Positions 10,744 through 21,241 of a stretch of DNA of 64,000 nt are shown here, one piece after another (positions within the stretch are counted from its first letter, which is position 1; every line of letters starts with the position of its first letter). Position numbers and translations under genes: made by a program. The stretch lies in contig NC_063018.1 in the NCBI RefSeq assembly GCF_020509005.1, positions 3,038,001-3,102,000 on the forward strand, in the 5' to 3' direction. The notes beneath the pieces were generated by a model that worked only from the letters and a program-made list of their open reading frames with translations, ran no database searches and was not told the DNA's origin. Origin of the DNA: Fulvia fulva. Its lineage: Eukaryota; Ascomycota; Dothideomycetes; Mycosphaerellales; Mycosphaerellaceae.

Positions 10744-11290
10744 TTATCCGCCAACTCTTGCATAACCTCGACCCTCCCTCCATCTCTCCACCCACGGCTT
10801 GATCGTTGCCCAGGCTAGTAGGCTGACAGTAGCAAATATGAACCCCACCACCACGATCTCGTCTTTCGTGCTGTCCCTCTGGAAACACGTCGCAAACACA
10901 TCTTTCTCGACGTCTGCATCTTTACATATCGGCAGGTTGTATGAGAGACAGAATTGCTTGTTGCAGTTGTTGCAAGTACGTTTGGCGCCTTCGGCCGGAG
11001 CGCGCGTGTCGAAAAGAGGGTTGTCGTTACGGACTTTGAGGCTAGGAGGAGACGGATCGCTGAAGAAAGTGTTGTTCTTCAGAGAGGAGGATGGTCCATC
11101 GAGAGGTATGATGGTGCTGTTGGTAAAGCAGGTGCATTTGCAGAACGAGGTTGGTGCTAGATAGGTGTCAGCAGCGGAGAGACCATGTACTTTACTTGGG
11201 GGGATACGAGTACGCACTTGCTGCCAGCGCGGCGGAGAGGTAAGTGAGGAAGAGCAGAGCATAGCGCCAGATCTGCGTATAGCGCGCCAT
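10744..11290 (-). CDS. Small secreted or type I membrane protein, Cys-rich (161 aa)
   Basis: There are two exons, 11290-11218 and 11156-10744, with a 61-bp intron (GTGCGT...CTAG, branch GCTGAC). The first exon encodes only a start and a clean signal peptide (MARYTQIWRYALLFLTYLSA). This explains why the second exon alone looks headless. The mature part has Cys-rich patches (FCKCTCF; CNNCNKQFCLSYNLPIC; TCFQRD) and then one membrane span about 25 residues from the end (VVVGFIFATVSLLAWATI). A short basic tail ends RWREGRGYARVGG. It looks like a conserved fungal type I membrane protein of unknown function, probably in the secretory pathway. Confidence 0.7.
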
Positions 11291-13069
11291 TTCCGAAATC
11301 ACATGCCTGTGTAGCAGCAAGTGAGGTCGTAGTCGCGCATGCTTGGGGGGTGACATTGGACATCGGATCGGAGCAGCGCTCCTCGGCGCATCCCGGAAGC
11401 TCCGGCTGTTTGTGAAAGTGGTCCCCTGATGCTTCTTGACTTCTCGACATCACCTTCCGTCCAACAGTGTCGACAGCGTCGACATCTCTCGTAGACTTGA
11501 AAGCATGTTGTTGCGAGAGCAAGAACTCCAAACGTCAACCAGTGTTGCAACACCATACGACAGGTTCAAGAATTGCTGCATCTCCATATCGACACGTAAA
11601 GACAGGCCATTCGCTTCCTCCCCAAAGGCTGGCCTTCAGCAGCAGGTGGGCTGCCTGCCCGGGTTGCCGCCCAGTCACCCACCAGCCAAGTATTCACTCA
11701 GCATTTGGGTTTCACCTGTGCCTCCTAGTGTGCGATATGCTCCAACGGCACAGCGAATCTTGTGCAGCGTGAGCATGCAGGGTGGTCTGATAGACCTCTG
11801 ATTCGTCCTGCAGAACTTAGACTGCAGCAGTAGATATATCCAGATCCAACTGGCCTCCCAGCGTCTACTCAAAGATTGCTCCGCTGGTGCCTCGAGCTGC
11901 CATTTGGCGGAAGCGTCTGCCTGCTGTTGGGACACTAGGGCGAAGGATAATCGTATGGATGCACTAATGGAGCAGAGGTCAACACGAGCTCGGGAAAGGA
12001 GCATGCTGCGAATAGCGATCCGACTCTATCTTCTCCGCGCCCATGCCTTAGCACTGACGACGATGAAAAAGGGAGCGATCGGTATGAGCGAACGCGAAGA
12101 GACTCGATCTCCTGAGCCAGGTCCGTGTCTCGCGAAACACGGTCACTGACAAAAAGGTTTGGACGAAGTCAGCCGAGGCGAGCCCGAATGGCTCGCACGC
12201 ATATACGATCAAACTTGAAGTCACCTAGTGTTGCCGTAGTAGAATCAAGTCGAGTCGTCGCTGGAGCGTGGGTCTGAGTGCGAAGCAGGTTCGAGCACGC
12301 CGAATACAAGCTGCGACCTACCCAGATCCGCGGCAGAGTCACACACCTCTGGCAGGATACCGCAGCACCACCGAATGCAAGCGAATCTGGTTCGAGCACG
12401 CCGAATACAAACAGCCTCGGTTCGAGTAGTGCTGCTGACGACCAGAGGCGACGAGTCGGCCCATAAGGTCCGCATACGCCGCCATTAGAGCGCATAGCCT
12501 GGATTTACTCTCGTTCGAGATGTAACGCAGTATAGATACGAACTCCGAATGCAAGCAGAGATCTCCTTTCGTGGTGGCTGCATCTCTCTAATGGTAGCGA
12601 TGTGGCCTTGTGCGCTGCGCGACAATGCAGCTGCTCCAGGGGTGGTGTCCTGCAGGTGATGTTAGCTTGTTGCGCAGCCGACTCGGGTGTGGTGCGACTT
12701 GCCATGTTCGTTGTCAGCAGCAGGATTGTGCTTGGGCGGTGGTTGCAGTTGCGACCACGGTCGTTGGTGGAGCGAAGTGGGAGCCATTGAGAAGAGGGAG
12801 GCGCGTACTTATAGGCAGAGGCTGGCGCTGCGCGGTCGGAGATCACCATGACGACACGTATGCGCGGTCCACGTGGCCATCACGGGCAACTTTCTCATTC
12901 ACTGGAGTGCCCGCAACTTTCGGCTTTGGGCCTTGGACCCACACTGGCTTCTCGAGCGACTTGATCAACACCTCGACGCTCGACCATGAATACGAGACGC
13001 AACTTTCCGAGTTGAACATCGCCAAGATCTTGCACGGTCAACCAAACATCATCCGATTGTGTTTCAATC
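11291..13069. other. Long gene-poor interval
   Basis: No coding region can be supported. Open frames near 11436-11801, 11904-12149 and 12610-13173 show no domain, signal or splice continuity. A pair of 22-bp direct repeats lies at 12288-12410. The last few hundred bases probably hold the promoter and leader of the zinc-cluster gene starting at 13070. Confidence 0.5.
12288..12410. repeat. Pair of 22-bp direct repeats, 101 bp apart
   Basis: The 22-mer starting GGTTCGAGCACGCCG occurs exactly at 12288-12309 and again at 12389-12410. A third partial start (GGTTCGAGTAG) is at about 12419, and related CCGAATGCAAGC words are at about 12371 and 12546. It is not tRNA-like and has no coding context. 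It may be a decayed repeat or a short tandem duplication. Confidence 0.7.
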
Positions 13070-14887
13070 ATGGACTACTTGCAGGAGCGCGACAACATGT
13101 CAGTCCCAAACACAGGAGATACAGATCCCACTATGCGGTCTTCAAGGTGGGCTCTTCTGATGCACATCCCTAGTGCTTACCCACCAGTCTTCTAGGCTCA
13201 GGCTAATCGCAGTATGTCAGCAGTGCACCTGTCCCACAAGAAGTGATCGACCTCACCCAAGACGATGACTCGAGCGCTGCTGGTTCCTCCGACGCCATCA
13301 ACTCCTGTAGTCGGTGCCAGATCAAGAAGCGCAAGTGCGATGGTCAGCGACCATGCAATCTCTGTCAACTTGTGTGTACACTCTTTCCCATATGTACTAC
13401 TGTCTAGCTGACCCACTTACTCTGCTAGCTCGGGACCAAAGCTGCAGCGCGCTGCACTGACTATGTCGGCATTTCCTCCAAATTCAAAGGCGTGCAAAGC
13501 GCAGCAGAGGAGCAAGCCCGCCACCCGTCTGGTGATGGGAAGCAGCTGCCGCACAAGCGAGCTGCCTCATCCGACCACCTGTAAGTGCATGACTCGTTCT
13601 CATCTTGCCCGTACTAATCCAGCTGCGCGTCTTTGAGCAACGTAACTCCAGCATGTGTGCATGACGTTTGCTAACATGCCTTCGCAGGCCTGAGTCATCG
13701 CGTTTGCCGAAGGCCCCAAAAACTTCATCGCTCCGGCCATCGCATCCGCCACCGAGCAATGCTACCCCAACATCGAGCAGCACGGCAGCTATGACTCAAG
13801 CTGTGACCTATGCCGGCGCCCCTCCCCACCACCGCATGCCCGACACCCCTTCAGATAAGACCGCTAGAGTCCCAGCTGCACAGATCCCAATCTCTACTTC
13901 CTTGGAAGCATTTGATCAGGATGTTGTACGCGCGGGCGAAAATCATCAACACCATGATCTCGGCGCCCCGGTCCTTGCATCATCTTCCTACAGGCCTGAT
14001 ATTGCTGCTACGAAGACTACCGCCCGTCAGGACCAACCTGCTCTGCCCGCACTCTCACCTGGAGCAATGAAGGCACTTCAGCTTCCTGCCATGGCTCTAT
14101 CGAGCCACGGTAGTAATCACGAGCTTTTGCCACCACTGGAGACTATCTGTAAGCTTCTCTCATTTTCTGGTTACCTTGAAACTTGGCTGACGTGTTGCTT
14201 CTAGGGCCGTCTCAAGGTCAAGCACAAAGCCGATATTACACACAACGCAATCTACCTCCTATCGCACCTCCTGCCTCAGGCGCCACCGACTCACTCCGTC
14301 CAACATTCCCGCCGCCGATCGGTCAGCCATATTCATCCGTGCATCACAGCCTCCCACCGCGGCCGGATTCTCCTTCTCACCACGACCCACAGGTATCAAC
14401 TCAGTATAGCAACTTCGCCCAACCCTATACTCAAAACAACCACGCCCCAGCTCTACCCACCTCCACCCCGACCCGACCCAACTTCACTCAGACCCAGCCC
14501 ACCTTCACCCCGACTCCACCAGCTTTCGACCATCTTCTGGGCCCGATCCGTCATCATCTCGAAGAGCAGCACAATCAGATCGTCAGACGTGAAATGATGA
14601 TCGCTGAGATGGACCGGGAGAACTTCGACCAGCGACAAGAAATGAGCACCACCATCGATGAATTGCAGAACAAACTTGCAGCTAAGGACCAAGAGCTTTC
14701 AGTCCTTCGGAAACAGCATCAGAAGGCGGTGAACGAGCTTGAAGTTTTGCAAAGTCAACGTACCGAGACCGCAGGGAATTATGGTGGGCAGGGAAATTGG
14801 CTCCAGGAGTTATGGAAGAAATTTGACGAGGTGGAAAAGCAATGTGAGAAGCTTGAGAAGACTTGCGTAGCATCAAAGGACGCTTGA
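13070..14887 (+). CDS. Zn2Cys6 protein with SUMO-interacting motif and coiled coil (507 aa)
   Basis: I assemble five exons: 13070-13146, 13221-13371, 13429-13580, 13688-14148 and 14205-14887 (phases 2, 0, 2, 1). A SUMO-interacting motif (VIDLTQDDDSS) lies at about 34-44. A zinc cluster starts at Cys55 (CSRCQIKKRKCDGQRPCNLC) and its sixth Cys is at 85, encoded after an intron. The loop before that last Cys has 10 residues, longer than the usual 6-9. The middle is Pro/Ser-rich and disordered. A coiled coil follows at about 395-470, and the tail is charged. There is no fungal-type regulatory middle domain, so it is not a standard activator. A sequence-specific DNA-binding protein that can be recruited by SUMO is an inference. 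The exon 1 acceptor was chosen by frame and is the least sure. Confidence 0.68.
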
Positions 14888-15875
14888 GGTGACGCAGGCT
14901 TCTTGGAAGGAACCATCAGAAACTGTCCGTCGGAGAAGCTTGAACAACCTGCACTACAAGTAGGCTATATGAGGTGCGTGGACATCAACGGAAGGTGTTG
15001 GAAAGCAGCACGAGTATAGCACGCAAAGGATGCAAGACATAGGAAGGTATAGGAATTGGAGTTCAAACTGTCCAATAGAGAGCCAATGTCCATGGGTTAC
15101 AAGCCTTCACGTTGTAAACGCTCTTTGCATGGTAGCATCGGGGTTCAAAACGCTGCATTCACGCCGCTTCATCTCAACCATACCGAATTGGAGATAAAAC
15201 TCGTGCATCAGATGACATCAGGGCGAGGCTACGGGACGTAGAACACAGCATCATGAGGGAGAGATTCACTGCGTGCACACTATTCTGCCATCAGCTTCTT
15301 GACCACCCACGAGCACTAACGAGGAACGAGAGAGACTTTCAGCGTAGATTTAAAATCGCCGAATATAGACTTGTGTTGTCATCGTGAGGATCAGCACTAT
15401 AGCGGGAACATGACTCAAGCCTCCTGCACCGAGCAAACATACTCTAGACTCGTAGAGCGGATCGAAGAAGCGTTCTTCCTAGACCAACAACACTCTCGAG
15501 CCAGCAATCATATCTCGTCTTCCTCCCGAGCCAAGACCAAAGCGAATCAGCGTGAAAGACACAGCAGACGAAGTCAACGCTGTGCGAGGATATAGGCAAT
15601 CTGCAGAGACCACCGTCGACGAGTTTTGTGGATGATTTCGAGGAAGTCGATAGTAGTCGGTTGGACTCATACCCGTGGTAATTGAGACTTAATCCACAAC
15701 TTCTCGGCCGTGGACTGTAAGAAGCTCCAGCTTGAAGCGTGTTCCCCTCTGGCTCATGCCCGCCAAGCCAGCGGGCCCGAGCTTCTGGACTCGTGAAGTG
15801 GACTATAAAGCTCATCTCGAGACACCCGTGCACACGCACCAATCCAACATCAAAGGCACACAATCTCAGGTCGAC
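14888..15875. other. Intergenic, nothing recognised
   Basis: This lies between the zinc-cluster gene and its possible relative. Short frames at 15056-15241, 15371-15595 and 15444-15917 (minus) have no recognisable features. Confidence 0.5.
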
Positions 15876-17319
15876 ATGACTTCCCCAGAAGCCTCGCCAC
15901 CCAGTGGTGTGCCGCAAGACCGCAGTCCCGCCATCGCCCCAGTCAAGCCCACCAAAATTCCCACCAACGCGCCTCCTGCATCTATGCGAGGAGATTCGCA
16001 GACCAATGCGATCGTCATCGCTGAGGACTCACAACAAGCCATTCTCTCCGCCACCGTCAACAGCCAGGTGAGTAGCCTCGAGGGATGTACATTCGCTCAA
16101 GCACAGACATACAGACATGGCAAGAGGATAGAGCGAGAAGTGTCAGCGACATCATAGAAGCAAATAGTCACGAAGCTCTCTTTGTTTCAACATAACGACT
16201 GACAATTATTACTCGTAGACCGGACCCCGTCGCACTCCAACTTCCACGATCGAGAACCCCGGACCTCGCCCTGGCGCTCAGCAACCAGAAGGTACTGCAG
16301 AGGACAAAGCCCGCTCTTCTGGACTCGATGATCAGCAGGGTACGCGCAAGCGAGCTGCTCCGCCAACCGACTTGTAAGTACCTTGACCGGGACAACATAG
16401 TCAGCAGCACCGTGAAGAGTGCAGGGAGTCAGAGCAGATCCGCTTCAGTAGACAGGGTTACTGATCATAGCTCCAGCTCCGCAGACACTCGTCCTGCTAA
16501 GGCTGCAAAGCCCACGGTTCCTATACCACCGCCAGCATTGAACGCCGCGACATCGACCTTCAACCGCCCTCCAACTGCTTTGGTCGACCCAGGCTATCGC
16601 AGCAGGCCCAACATTGCCGCTACTCAACGTGCCGCCCAACAAGCTCCAGCGATGACAGCTGAGCAGAGAGCCAGACAGCAATACGACGCGATGTATAGAC
16701 ACGGTATTTCCCCAGTCCCAGTTGCACGTCAACCAGGTCAACAACAGGTCATGAATGGCCCCAACCGAGTTCTACCACCTGTGCCCTCTGTCGCTGAGTG
16801 TACTGCTTATTACAGTCAGCATCTTAGGCTACCCGCTAACACAGTAGACCAGCTCCCCGGCGGCAGTACAACCCAACCCCACCGCATTACAGCGTCATCC
16901 GGCCCAGCAACTTCCCATACGCTAACGCCGGTCCTTCCCAACAACCTAGCAGCGGTCATACCTTTCAACATCCTCAATACCCAGCTCCGTACGGCTTCGC
17001 TCCGCCACCACAGATGGCGTACTATGTCCCGGAACCGACTGTCGGCCAGATCATTGGGGACCTCCAAGCCAAGGTCACCCGACTCGAAGGCCAGGTCACT
17101 GAGCGTGAGAAGATCATCTCTAGCAACGCCATCAACGAGGCGAAGAGCCACAAGAAGATCAAGATCCTGGAGGATACGCTTCGTGACAGCGAGAGAGCAC
17201 GCGACCGTCTGGACAAGGAGACTACTGAGGAGATCAAGGAACTCCAGGCTAGCCTCGAGAAGGTGAGAATTGTGATGAATGACATGGACAAGACCCTCGG
17301 ACCGTTTCGAGAAAAGTAG
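15876..17319 (+). CDS. Disordered coiled-coil protein, possible relative of the preceding gene (385 aa)
   Basis: There are four exons: 15876-16067, 16219-16373, 16456-16799 and 16853-17319. The last intron has an ideal CGCTAAC branch site and resolves an apparent frame change. The protein has no Cys cluster. It has a SIM-like hydrophobic/acidic stretch (NAIVIAEDSQQ) at about 47-57, a long Pro/Gln-rich disordered middle, and a strong coiled coil near the C-terminus (from GQIIGDLQAKVTRLEGQ). Shared traits with the gene at 13070 are tandem position, order of features, a KRAAxxxDL segment just before a phase-2 intron, and a phase-1 last intron. I infer divergent duplicates, one without the zinc cluster. 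Sequence identity outside these points is low, so common descent is not proven. Confidence 0.62.
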
Positions 17320-17804
17320 AGAGATGCGAGAAGGCCAAGGAGTAATTACGTGCCCATGAGCGGCTTCATGATCGAAGGCAAGATCCGGCGAAGGGTGTTG
17401 GCATCGCTGTCTTTCCATAGATGGTGATATATCTTGCGGGCCGAGCCTCGCCTGGAACAATTTGTGGTGTTTGGGCGTTATTCTCCATGTAGGTGACAAA
17501 GCTTCGCTCCAGCGTACTCATACCACGGCCTTCATGGAGACTTCTCGAGTAACGAGCCGGACGCCGCGACCGTCGTGAAGTGCACTCAAGTATAAGAGCG
17601 TTGGCCAGGCCGGTGACAGGCATACCATGTATCGACGCATCAATGCTTCAACTATTCTACGGACAACTGAGCAAATTGGTAAGTGACCGCCACATCACGT
17701 AACAACAAATACTGCTTCCAGTCAGCGGAGAGCAAACATCATGAGCATCGATTCATACCGTAATTCAAACGTCCAGCACATCAAGCACAGCACAGCGCAC
17801 TCCA
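17320..17804. other. Intergenic, convergent 3' ends
   Basis: This is the 3' flank between the coiled-coil gene and the convergent gene at 17805-19334. No feature was recognised. Confidence 0.5.
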
Positions 17805-19334
17805 TTACATCTTCATACGATCGGCTTCCTCGGCGGCCTTGGCAGCTGTGGCCTTCTGCTCTGCCACTTTAGCAGCACAGAGCACGATAGCTCTGGTGAA
17901 CCATATACCAAGGAAGCGGAAATACAGCGGCGGTAGTGTTTGCTTCAACATACGGACATTGCTCTGAGCAAGGCCAGTGTGAATGCGAATGACTCTGATC
18001 GCGTTCATCATCATCAGGCAGCGCGTGTCGTAGCGGTCGAAGCGGAACGCCGCGCTCATCACAACACAGCTGCGTCCGAATAGTGTTGCGAAGGACTGCA
18101 GGATGATCTGAGTCTCCGGGGAGTTCACGGAAATCAACTCTGCTGGCGAAACCGACTCCGGCACGTCAAAGCTGCCCAGCGTCTCCATCAGCGCCGCCAC
18201 GAGATCTGCAACACGGATCTGGAAGATGTCGTTCATGACCTGGGCGCGGAGAAGTTTCCACTTTGGCTCCTTGTACAGGAACAGGGCTCTCTTCTCGTGG
18301 TCATGCACCAACTCGATGCGACGGAGATGACGGTCAGCGAGAACGCGCTCGCCACAGAACGAGCAGCAGAAAGACTTGACCTCCTCCTCAGGCATGCGAT
18401 GTAGTACGTAGACTAGCGAGAGCACCATGCGATGTCCACACTCTAGCTCCATCAAGTACTGCTGTTCCGTTCCTTGCCATCCATTCTCCTCAACGACTTG
18501 CTTCTTGAAGTTGTCAAGACGTCTGAACAGCACGATGTTTGCACTGCCGATGTTGTACATCTTCCACTTCTTGTCTATGAACGAGTCGTCTGACTCGACG
18601 AGCTTTGGGTCTGCCTTCTTCATCTTCTCACGTGCAGACAGGTAGGCGCGGTCGGAGGCACGATCAACGAGGTTGTTCAGTAGCTTCATCCATTTCAGAT
18701 CTCTGTTGGCAGCACGATAGCGTTGCCACTCGATCGCGGTGTACTCGTACATCATCACTTCACGGTGCGAGAAGCCGGTGGCAAGTAAAAATGTGGTAGT
18801 GAGCCGGAACCTGATGCGCTCGTGGCCGTAGAATTTGAACTGTAGCACTTCGAGGTTGCTGATACCTGGTGAGCATGACAGACGCTGCACGAGATCTACG
18901 AGGGTGTTGTGCTGCTCAATCGCGGGGAGCTCAGGTGGTAAGAGAAAGCTGAACCCGACAGAGCGAGGAGTGTCGAGTCTGGTGGAGAAGGTGAGGTTCT
19001 CGGCTCGAAGGTGGAAGTTCTTCAGCTTTGGACGGTCGCGGAAAATGATCTCCTTCGGTTCATGGATCAGGAACTTCTCGTATCCCTTGTTGAGGAGGTC
19101 GAGTGCTGGGAAATCGAGTTGCAGTTCGTGATATTGTCCATGGGGACCGATGAGTCGAGTTGGCAGAGTGGGGCCTGGAGCTTCCTTGATGTTGCTGTCG
19201 ATGTCGTCCTCTTCGATTGTGATGTTGTCGAAAGCGGCGGCGAACTCGTCTGCGTCGAACTGTGGCGGCGCGTTGATATCGAGGCTCACGAGAGCATTGG
19301 CGAGGAAATCGGCATTCGCAAGTTGCGCGGCCAT
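17805..19334 (-). CDS. Unknown fungal protein with degenerate zinc-ribbon (509 aa)
   Basis: This is an uninterrupted frame with a clear ATG at 19334. I do not recognise the family. An acidic N-terminus (about 25-50, DNITIEEDDIDSN) is followed by a folded, mixed alpha/beta-looking region. Around residues 300-340 a CGH then FCCSFCGERV pattern suggests a small zinc-binding site of RING or zinc-ribbon type, with too few ligands visible for a full RING. The C-terminus is helical and ends in an Ala/Lys/Glu-rich tail. A membrane segment is not evident. Good composition and length make it a real gene, but no function can be given. Confidence 0.7.
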   Translation of the reverse strand: MAAQLANADFLANALVSLDINAPPQFDADEFAAAFDNITIEEDDIDSNIKEAPGPTLPTRLIGPHGQYHELQLDFPALDLLNKGYEKFLIHEPKEIIFRDRPKLKNFHLRAENLTFSTRLDTPRSVGFSFLLPPELPAIEQHNTLVDLVQRLSCSPGISNLEVLQFKFYGHERIRFRLTTTFLLATGFSHREVMMYEYTAIEWQRYRAANRDLKWMKLLNNLVDRASDRAYLSAREKMKKADPKLVESDDSFIDKKWKMYNIGSANIVLFRRLDNFKKQVVEENGWQGTEQQYLMELECGHRMVLSLVYVLHRMPEEEVKSFCCSFCGERVLADRHLRRIELVHDHEKRALFLYKEPKWKLLRAQVMNDIFQIRVADLVAALMETLGSFDVPESVSPAELISVNSPETQIILQSFATLFGRSCVVMSAAFRFDRYDTRCLMMMNAIRVIRIHTGLAQSNVRMLKQTLPPLYFRFLGIWFTRAIVLCAAKVAEQKATAAKAAEEADRMKM

Positions 19335-20218
19335 CTCGAAGGTCTGTTCACGTCAATAATGCGCGATGTCGGTGTGATGTTTTGCAAAGTATGGGAGGGA
19401 AAGATTGTGGACATGAGCTGGCCGTTAAATCAAAGTGGGGCCTTCGCGCTGCTTTTGAGACGCGCTAGCAGATGTGCATCCACTTCAACATTCACACAGC
19501 ACATGCCGCCTTCACATTCATCTGCCTCAACTTCATTGTTCATAGTGAATAGCACCATCGCCGGTCCACAATGCTCGCACCGACTCGCAGGAAGCCAATA
19601 TGAGCTCCGAAGAGTGCTAAGTGCTGCACCACTCTTCACTTGCACGAGCAGCTTGAAAAGCTAGGCGTAACAATCCTCCATTTGGCTTTCAGCAACGCAT
19701 CCAACTCTGTCGATCATCCCATCAAGGGGCTTAAGCCCCATAGCAGTAAGCTGTAGAACACGTCCTGCTTCTCTCAGGAGGGGGATGGTTATGCCCTGTG
19801 CCCGTCCACCCACGAGGGTCCTCCGTGTGCCCATGCCCACTGGAAGTCCCCACAGCATGCCACGACCATACGATGATGCGCATTATCTTGTGTAGGGAGC
19901 CCACTATAGTCGTCTGATCTTCCATGTCTTGATGTCACGCCCGACTCTTGACTACTGGCCCTTGAAATGGTATCGCAATTGGTGCAGTGACGCGCATTGG
20001 TTGGCGAACGACCATACAGGAGTCCTGTGGGAGGTACTGTAGCGTCGTGAATGATCATAAGCTAGGCGTCGTGCACGTGCAGAAGTGAACAGCATGAAGG
20101 TAGACGAGAAGTGAAAGCCGCAAAACGCTTGTTGTCGTTGCGATGCTGCCCACGCTAATGACTAATCGACATGCGTCATCACGTGCACAGTCAAGCATCC
20201 CTGCCAACAGCGACAACA
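19335..20218. other. Intergenic, nothing recognised
   Basis: This 0.9-kb stretch holds the upstream region of the 509-aa gene and the 3' flank of the DUF1349 gene. Several short frames overlap without domains. Confidence 0.5.
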
Positions 20219-20851
20219 TCACTCCTCCCCACCCACCTCAACCTCCAACCCCGAGAACGTCACCTCCACACCCACCTCACCTTCAACATCATCATCATTC
20301 GTCGTCGGCTTCGCCGCATAGACCCCAACCCACACCTCCTGCTCCAACCTCCCCTCCATGAACGCCCACTTAACCTCCCTCATCGGCCCCAATTTCTCCT
20401 CCCCCTTCTCCTGCGCACCATAGACCCACAGCGTCTGTCCGTCCCTCTCAAACCTGAACCGTGCCTTCTGATGATGCTCCTGGCTCATCGGAGCAATACT
20501 CCAATCGCTGTATCGATCCGTCCCTACGATGCCGAGGACGGAGACGTTGTTGTGGTACTCGATACCGGCTTTGATCCACTTGGAGTTCTTTAGATCGCCG
20601 GACTCGGAGGGGAAAGCGAGGATGAGACCGCCTTGGTCGTATTGCGTCTTCCAGGGTGCGAAGATTGTGACCGAGATGGACTTGAAGTCTGAGGCTTTGA
20701 GTTTCTGGTAGATCATGGGGGCGTTGAAGACATCATCGTCATCTGTGCGGCGCCAGATGTCGGTCTTGGGCAGTGCTGTGATTTTGAAGGTGTCGGCTGT
20801 TGGGTCCTTTACTGTTGGAGCGTCGTTTTGAGTGTGCCATTTCCCTGCCAT
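20219..20851 (-). CDS. DUF1349 protein, concanavalin A-like fold (210 aa)
   Basis: The sequence follows the DUF1349 pattern. A PKTDIWRRT segment near the start is followed by the core strands YDQGGLILAF, KWIKAGIEYHN, DRYSDWSI, REVKWAF and VWVGVYAAKP in the usual order and spacing. This family has a concanavalin A-like beta-sandwich fold and is probably cytosolic and sugar- or ligand-binding; no reaction is established. The open frame extends 15 codons upstream without an ATG. I use the ATG at 20851 (CAACATGG), which gives the normal short N-terminus. The C-terminal tail is a Val/Glu-rich low-complexity stretch. Confidence 0.8.
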   Translation of the reverse strand: MAGKWHTQNDAPTVKDPTADTFKITALPKTDIWRRTDDDDVFNAPMIYQKLKASDFKSISVTIFAPWKTQYDQGGLILAFPSESGDLKNSKWIKAGIEYHNNVSVLGIVGTDRYSDWSIAPMSQEHHQKARFRFERDGQTLWVYGAQEKGEEKLGPMREVKWAFMEGRLEQEVWVGVYAAKPTTNDDDVEGEVGVEVTFSGLEVEVGGEE

Positions 20852-21241
20852 GTTGATGATGTCGTGATCTGGGTTGTTCAGGAAGTTTTTTGCCACGGAC
20901 CTGTATTTAGTGTATAGTATTTTGTGGCTTTGTTCTTATGTTATCTCAAAGTTGCGGTATAAGCTAGCCGTTGACGACATTATCGCTATAGCTTGATTGG
21001 ATCAGCTGCATGGCGGCACACCGAGTCTGGAGCTCTCCGCAGAAAAGCTCCGCTCTTGTCTTGCCTAGGTAAGTAAAGCGATTAGGTAACCACGTTTCGG
21101 GCTGATGCACAGGAACGAAGGAGGAAAGATGTCACACTCTACTTGTGTGCGGACGCTGCGGCATGACCTAAAGAAGGGCGTACAGAAGAAGTTACTCAAC
21201 CAGACAGGTCGGGATCATACCATTGTCGTAACGTCGACCGT
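20852..21241. other. Intergenic, nothing recognised
   Basis: This holds the promoter of the DUF1349 gene and the 3' flank of the monooxygenase locus. No coding region is supportable. Confidence 0.45.

Noticed and set aside
20940..21000. Second copy of the 9.2-kb inverted-repeat element, suggested by similar TATAGCGATAATG words
   Set aside because: Only short AT/CG words match; the AGTCGAACCTC ends are absent.
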